Shown: positions 21,877-24,791 of the stretch, in pieces
Layout: each line of letters begins with the position of its first letter
How positions within the stretch are numbered: the first letter of the stretch is position 1
Assembly: GCF_000972705.2 (NCBI RefSeq)
Contig: NZ_LATL02000092.1
Span: 1 to 24,791 of the forward strand
Length of the DNA: 24,791 nt
DNA from: Limnoraphis robusta CS-951
GTDB lineage: Bacteria > Cyanobacteriota > Cyanobacteriia > Cyanobacteriales > Microcoleaceae
Direction of reading: 5' to 3'
Position numbers and translations under genes: made by a program
The notes under the pieces: generated by a model
Database searches by the model: none
The model's input: the letters and a program-made list of their open reading frames with translations, nothing else
What the model was told of the DNA's origin: nothing

Positions 21877-23158
21877 ACAGAGGGATTAAATACAAATAAA
21901 ACGCATAGGGAAGACAGCTAAAATCACTCATCAATAGCGTTACTGGAACTAACCCCGCAATATTCCAAGGAATTAAAGGAGAGATCACGACAACGGTATT
22001 TTCCAGATCAACAGCTAATTGATTATTATTGAGTTTTAAGCTTTGATATCTTTTTTGAACGAGTTGTTGGGTGAGTAAAATAGCGATGGTTTGTGTACAA
22101 CCATAGGCGGCTGAAACAGTTCCGATGAACATTGTCGCTAAAAATAACTGTCGTTGAGATTTTGCTTTGTTTAAAAACAGTTCAATGAAGTTTAAAATAT
22201 GAGTTTCGGCTAATATTCCGGCTAAAGCTGTCGAGACAATCACAATTAAAACGACTTTTGACATGGCAATCATTCCGCCTCCAATTAAAATTGATTGTAA
22301 CGGAGAAGGTTCATTCAGATAAAATCCCCTCAAGGTAAAATCCAATAATTCCAGAAGACTGTATTGTTGATAAAATATAGCAATCACACTCGCAATTCCG
22401 ATACTAATGATCATGGAAATTTTGACTTCTACTTGAAAAACTGCTAAGATAAAGATGACTAGCGCAGGTAATAATAAAAGCGGCTGGGGATTGAAAGTTT
22501 GAAGAAGTTCTGAGTGCAAAATTGTATTTGTGATTGAGATGGGATACAATTGTGATAATATTAAATAGATAAGACTCGTTAAAATAAAGGGAATTAATCC
22601 CGTTTTCAGCATATTTTTAATATTAGTATAAAGTCGAGTTTGAGTCAGACTCGCGATTAAATTCGCACTCGATGACATCGGAGAACAGCGATCGCCAAAA
22701 TAAGCCCCAGAAAGAATCGCTCCCGCCACTAAATTTGAATTTACCGCACTGTTACTCGCCATAATCATTAAAGCAATACCAATCGTTCCCACGGTTCCAA
22801 AGGAAGTCCCAATTAAGAGAGAAACTAAACTTGTTAACAGGAACGCTAATAGGATAAAATAGTTAGGGTTAATTATTTGAATGCCATAATACACTAAACT
22901 CGGTACAGTTCCGGCTGTCATCCAAGTCGAAGTCACGGCGCCAATTAAAAGTAAAATGATGACAACAGAAAAAGACTTCTTTGCACCTGAAAAAGCCATT
23001 TGCATTAAGTCTTTAAGTAAAAAGCCTCGCCTCAGCAGAACCGCGATCCAAAGCAGTGTAGAAGCCAATAAGGAATAAAAAATAAAGTACCCTTTGAGGG
23101 TACTAAAAACTAACAAGATAAAAGATAAAATTAGGGTAATAAGTAAATCCATGCACAT
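21836..23158 (-). CDS. nhaC: NhaC-type Na+/H+ antiporter
   Basis: 440 aa, about ten to eleven membrane segments from end to end. The family signature GAILSGAYFGDRCSPMSSSA (146-165) is followed by NLIASLT, and a matching half near the C-terminus has GTVSAAYGCTQTIAILLTQQ and VVISPLIPWNIAG. This agrees with NhaC antiporters, which exchange external H+ for internal Na+ (or related pairs such as malate/lactate in the wider family). It is slightly short compared with typical NhaC (about 460-480). Start ATG at 23158 or M3 at 23152; neither has a clear Shine-Dalgarno. The 3' end overlaps the convergent hydrolase by 41 nt (21836-21876), and the only terminator for it must lie inside that gene. Confidence 0.85.
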   Translation of the reverse strand: MCMDLLITLILSFILLVFSTLKGYFIFYSLLASTLLWIAVLLRRGFLLKDLMQMAFSGAKKSFSVVIILLLIGAVTSTWMTAGTVPSLVYYGIQIINPNYFILLAFLLTSLVSLLIGTSFGTVGTIGIALMIMASNSAVNSNLVAGAILSGAYFGDRCSPMSSSANLIASLTQTRLYTNIKNMLKTGLIPFILTSLIYLILSQLYPISITNTILHSELLQTFNPQPLLLLPALVIFILAVFQVEVKISMIISIGIASVIAIFYQQYSLLELLDFTLRGFYLNEPSPLQSILIGGGMIAMSKVVLIVIVSTALAGILAETHILNFIELFLNKAKSQRQLFLATMFIGTVSAAYGCTQTIAILLTQQLVQKRYQSLKLNNNQLAVDLENTVVVISPLIPWNIAGLVPVTLLMSDFSCLPYAFYLYLIPLFNLIHKPRDVKLE

Positions 23159-23484
23159 TAGAGCAGAGAGGAGACTAGAGACGGAATACGATGTTTAGAA
23201 GTTTTCTGACTCCATCAAGATGAATTGATATATAGCGCTACTTGAATCGGGAACAGGGAACAGGGAACAGGCAACAGCAGACTATGAAAGGATTCTAGGA
23301 TGTAGAAATGTCCTAACCGAATTTTGTACTGCTATATTAACGGACTTAAAAACAAAAAGAAAGGCAAAAACTTTATCTTTTTTAGGGCTAGAATTGAGTC
23401 AGGATAAGTTCGATATCCATCCCAAATAACTCAAAAATGCTTCTTCTTTTTTTTGGTGAGTCTGATGCACCCCAATCAAGCAAT
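23159..23484. other. 326-nt gap holding a MITE-like repeat
   Basis: Between the two minus-strand genes for the antiporter and the LCP protein. The element at 23230-23337 fills its middle. No gene, tRNA or clear intrinsic terminator for the LCP gene was recognised. Confidence 0.4.
23230..23337. repeat. MITE-like element with terminal inverted repeats and GGGAACA heptamers
   Basis: ATATAGCGCTAC (23230-23241) and GTACTGCTATAT (23326-23337) are 12-bp terminal inverted repeats with two mismatches, 108 bp end to end. Inside are four heptamers: GGGAACA three times and GGCAACA once (23249-23276). An inner TAGGA/TCCTA hairpin lies near 23296-23315. Heptamer tandem repeats (STRR type) are known in cyanobacteria. 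No coding capacity. Confidence 0.6.
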
Positions 23485-24791
23485 TTAGTTAGAGTTTCTA
23501 ATCCTCAACTCCTTTAAATCATCGTTGGCTTCCGTTTCCGTTTCCGTTTCCGTTTCCCTTGGGTTTAATTGCTGTTTTTTCTCGTATTTTTCCAGCCAAT
23601 CTCGCCCCAACTGAATCGTCACATCAGACTCTAAAAATCCCGTACTTTCAACCACCACTTGTCCAAATCCTAAAGCCCGTTGAATCGCTTCTGCACTCTG
23701 AGTATCGCCATCTTGAGCAACAATTCGAGTCACATCTAAAGGCTGAGTCCAGGGTTTAGCAACCTTAACATTCCAGAATCCGTCTTCGTTAAGTTCCACC
23801 ACAAAACCATCAACCGCAGCCCAATCATCTGTGCTATCTTGAATCGCAATTCTCAAATCTCGGCTATCAACATTTTCAAAGCGCCAAGAATCATAGCCAA
23901 AATCAAAATGTTTAGCCAAAATTGCATCTAAGCGGCTGTAGTCTGGTAGCCAATAACTGGCTTTATAATCTTCTGGATCGCTAAATTTCCCCGGAACCAT
24001 CAACATCTCAATATCTTCGGGCTTGACATTACTAGCAAAATTCACCAACGCCACTAATTCCTCTAAGCTTAAATTCGTGTCAATATGAGACTGAATAATC
24101 GAAACAAGCTTCGGAAGTCGGGAAATCGTCCCCACATTTAACGCCTGTTCCATGAAAGCTCGCATCAACATTTGCTGTCGCTGAACCCGCCCAATATCAC
24201 CTAAACTATCGTGACGAAATCTCAAAAATTGCAACACTTGAGCGCCATTAAGGTGATGTTGACCCTGTTCCAAATTGATATATAAATGTTGGCTATCATC
24301 GCTATATTTCATCTCCTTGGGAACATAAACATTTACACCTCCCAAAGCATCAATCAGTTTTTCAACACCGAGAACATTCACCCGAACATAGCGATCAATA
24401 CCCACACCACCTAACAGTTCACTCGTTGCTTTTGCACTCAAAGCAGGGCCGCCAGAATAGTTCGCATCATTAATTTTAGTCATCCCCATTCCCTCAACAT
24501 AGGTACGAGTATCACGGGGAACAGACAAAACTTTCAGCTTCTTTTCCGCCGGGTCAAACCTCAGCAACAGCATCGTATCCGATAACCCTTTAAACGAATC
24601 TACAACGGCGTGATATCCCAAATCTTCCTGTGATTCATCTTCCAAGTCAGACGTGAGAACCTTAATCCCTAAAACCAGAATATTAACGGGACGAGTTAAC
24701 TCAGGAAAACGCAAATTTCCCCGAGCCATTTGACCCTTAGAAAACACAGCCGCCTCTTCCGGTGTCAGCTTTTGCTGCATCAACGGCGTGG
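23485..24791 (-). CDS. LytR-CpsA-Psr (LCP) family protein, N-terminus beyond the window
   Basis: LCP enzymes transfer glycan chains from lipid carriers to the cell wall. The LCP domain shows RPVNILVLGIKV, LSDTMLLLRFDPAEKKL, VLSVPRDTRTYV, KINDANYSGGPA and FRHDSLGDIGRVQRQQ; the Asp and Arg residues in these motifs bind the pyrophosphate lipid. A LytR C-terminal domain follows (DLRIAIQDSTDDW to VTIQLGRDW). The frame stays open to the window edge (codons for TPL before ATG at 24780), and the usual N-terminal membrane anchor is missing here, so the true start lies to the right; the 431 residues from the ATG are only part. The C-terminus ends in a (Glu-Thr)n run encoded by a hexanucleotide repeat (23530-23557), then LKELRIRNSN. 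Confidence 0.9.
   Translation of the reverse strand, partial: TPLMQQKLTPEEAAVFSKGQMARGNLRFPELTRPVNILVLGIKVLTSDLEDESQEDLGYHAVVDSFKGLSDTMLLLRFDPAEKKLKVLSVPRDTRTYVEGMGMTKINDANYSGGPALSAKATSELLGGVGIDRYVRVNVLGVEKLIDALGGVNVYVPKEMKYSDDSQHLYINLEQGQHHLNGAQVLQFLRFRHDSLGDIGRVQRQQMLMRAFMEQALNVGTISRLPKLVSIIQSHIDTNLSLEELVALVNFASNVKPEDIEMLMVPGKFSDPEDYKASYWLPDYSRLDAILAKHFDFGYDSWRFENVDSRDLRIAIQDSTDDWAAVDGFVVELNEDGFWNVKVAKPWTQPLDVTRIVAQDGDTQSAEAIQRALGFGQVVVESTGFLESDVTIQLGRDWLEKYEKKQQLNPRETETETETEANDDLKELRIRNSN
23530..23557. repeat. In-frame TTCCGT hexanucleotide tandem repeat
   Basis: Four full TTCCGT units (23530-23553) plus TTCC. On the minus strand it encodes the Glu-Thr repeat in the LCP protein tail. Units of six keep the reading frame, so copy-number slippage would only change the number of Glu-Thr pairs. 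Confidence 0.9.

Noticed and set aside
23249..23276. Tandem heptamers considered as a CRISPR array
   Set aside because: Units are 7 bp, adjacent and without spacers; no cas genes nearby.
1..24791. tRNA, rRNA or known riboswitch genes
   Set aside because: No cloverleaf with a GGTTCRAATCC-like arm, no rRNA stretch and no familiar riboswitch core was recognised in any gap by eye.

Overview
The window looks like chromosomal DNA from a filamentous, oscillatorian-type cyanobacterium (Planktothrix/Lyngbya/Microcoleus-like). The sequence is AT-leaning. The octamer GCGATCGC (the cyanobacterial HIP1 palindrome) occurs nine times by my reading (at 2031, 2829, 2995, 4770, 7509, 7976, 11183, 12807 and 22688), far above chance. 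Several families are cyanobacterial hallmarks: a CHAT-CHASE2 protein, DUF1822, and a very large RTX/FG-GAP secreted protease. I see no rRNA, tRNA, CRISPR array, transposase or phage gene. The genus is an inference.

Layout. (1) 239-1726: a cytosolic-looking 5'-nucleotidase/metallophosphatase, ending at a strong hairpin shared with the convergent operon. (2) 5912 down to 1804, minus strand: a compact three-gene operon with gaps of 35 and 30 nt, encoding a sigma-70-like regulator, a DUF1822 protein and a membrane CHAT-CHASE2 protein (caspase-like protease domain plus extracytoplasmic sensor). (3) 6204-11373, plus strand, divergent from (2): a 134-aa helical protein of unknown function and a 1571-aa protein with 10 RTX nonapeptides, three Ig-like modules, a PPC domain, a subtilisin (S8) domain and seven FG-GAP/VCBS repeats, closed by a textbook intrinsic terminator. 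(4) 11.7-18.8 kb: a run of mostly separate small units that resemble stress-type genes: a secreted 74-aa peptide, a BON protein, a DUF697/TerB-like membrane protein, an acidic 81-aa protein, a hemerythrin-like protein, an SDR oxidoreductase, a DUF389 membrane protein and, on the minus strand, a SlyD-like FKBP. Many gaps here hold terminator-like hairpins. (5) 19.3-24.8 kb: envelope genes: a cardiolipin-synthase-like PLD protein and a GHL10-type glycoside hydrolase in tandem, an NhaC-type Na+/H+ antiporter converging on and overlapping the hydrolase, and an LCP (LytR-CpsA-Psr) protein that runs off the right edge.

How they may work together. The most suggestive unit is the sigma-like/DUF1822/CHAT-CHASE2 operon: an outside sensor fused to a cysteine protease domain beside a transcription factor looks like a regulated-proteolysis pathway. 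It is divergent from the secreted protease operon across a 267-291 bp region, depending on the start used. The protease operon's leader contains two mutually exclusive 11-bp complements to its own start codon. A functional link between the two operons is a hypothesis. The intergenic regions also carry several structured, possibly dispersed repeats (16715-16819, 18208-18233, 23230-23337).
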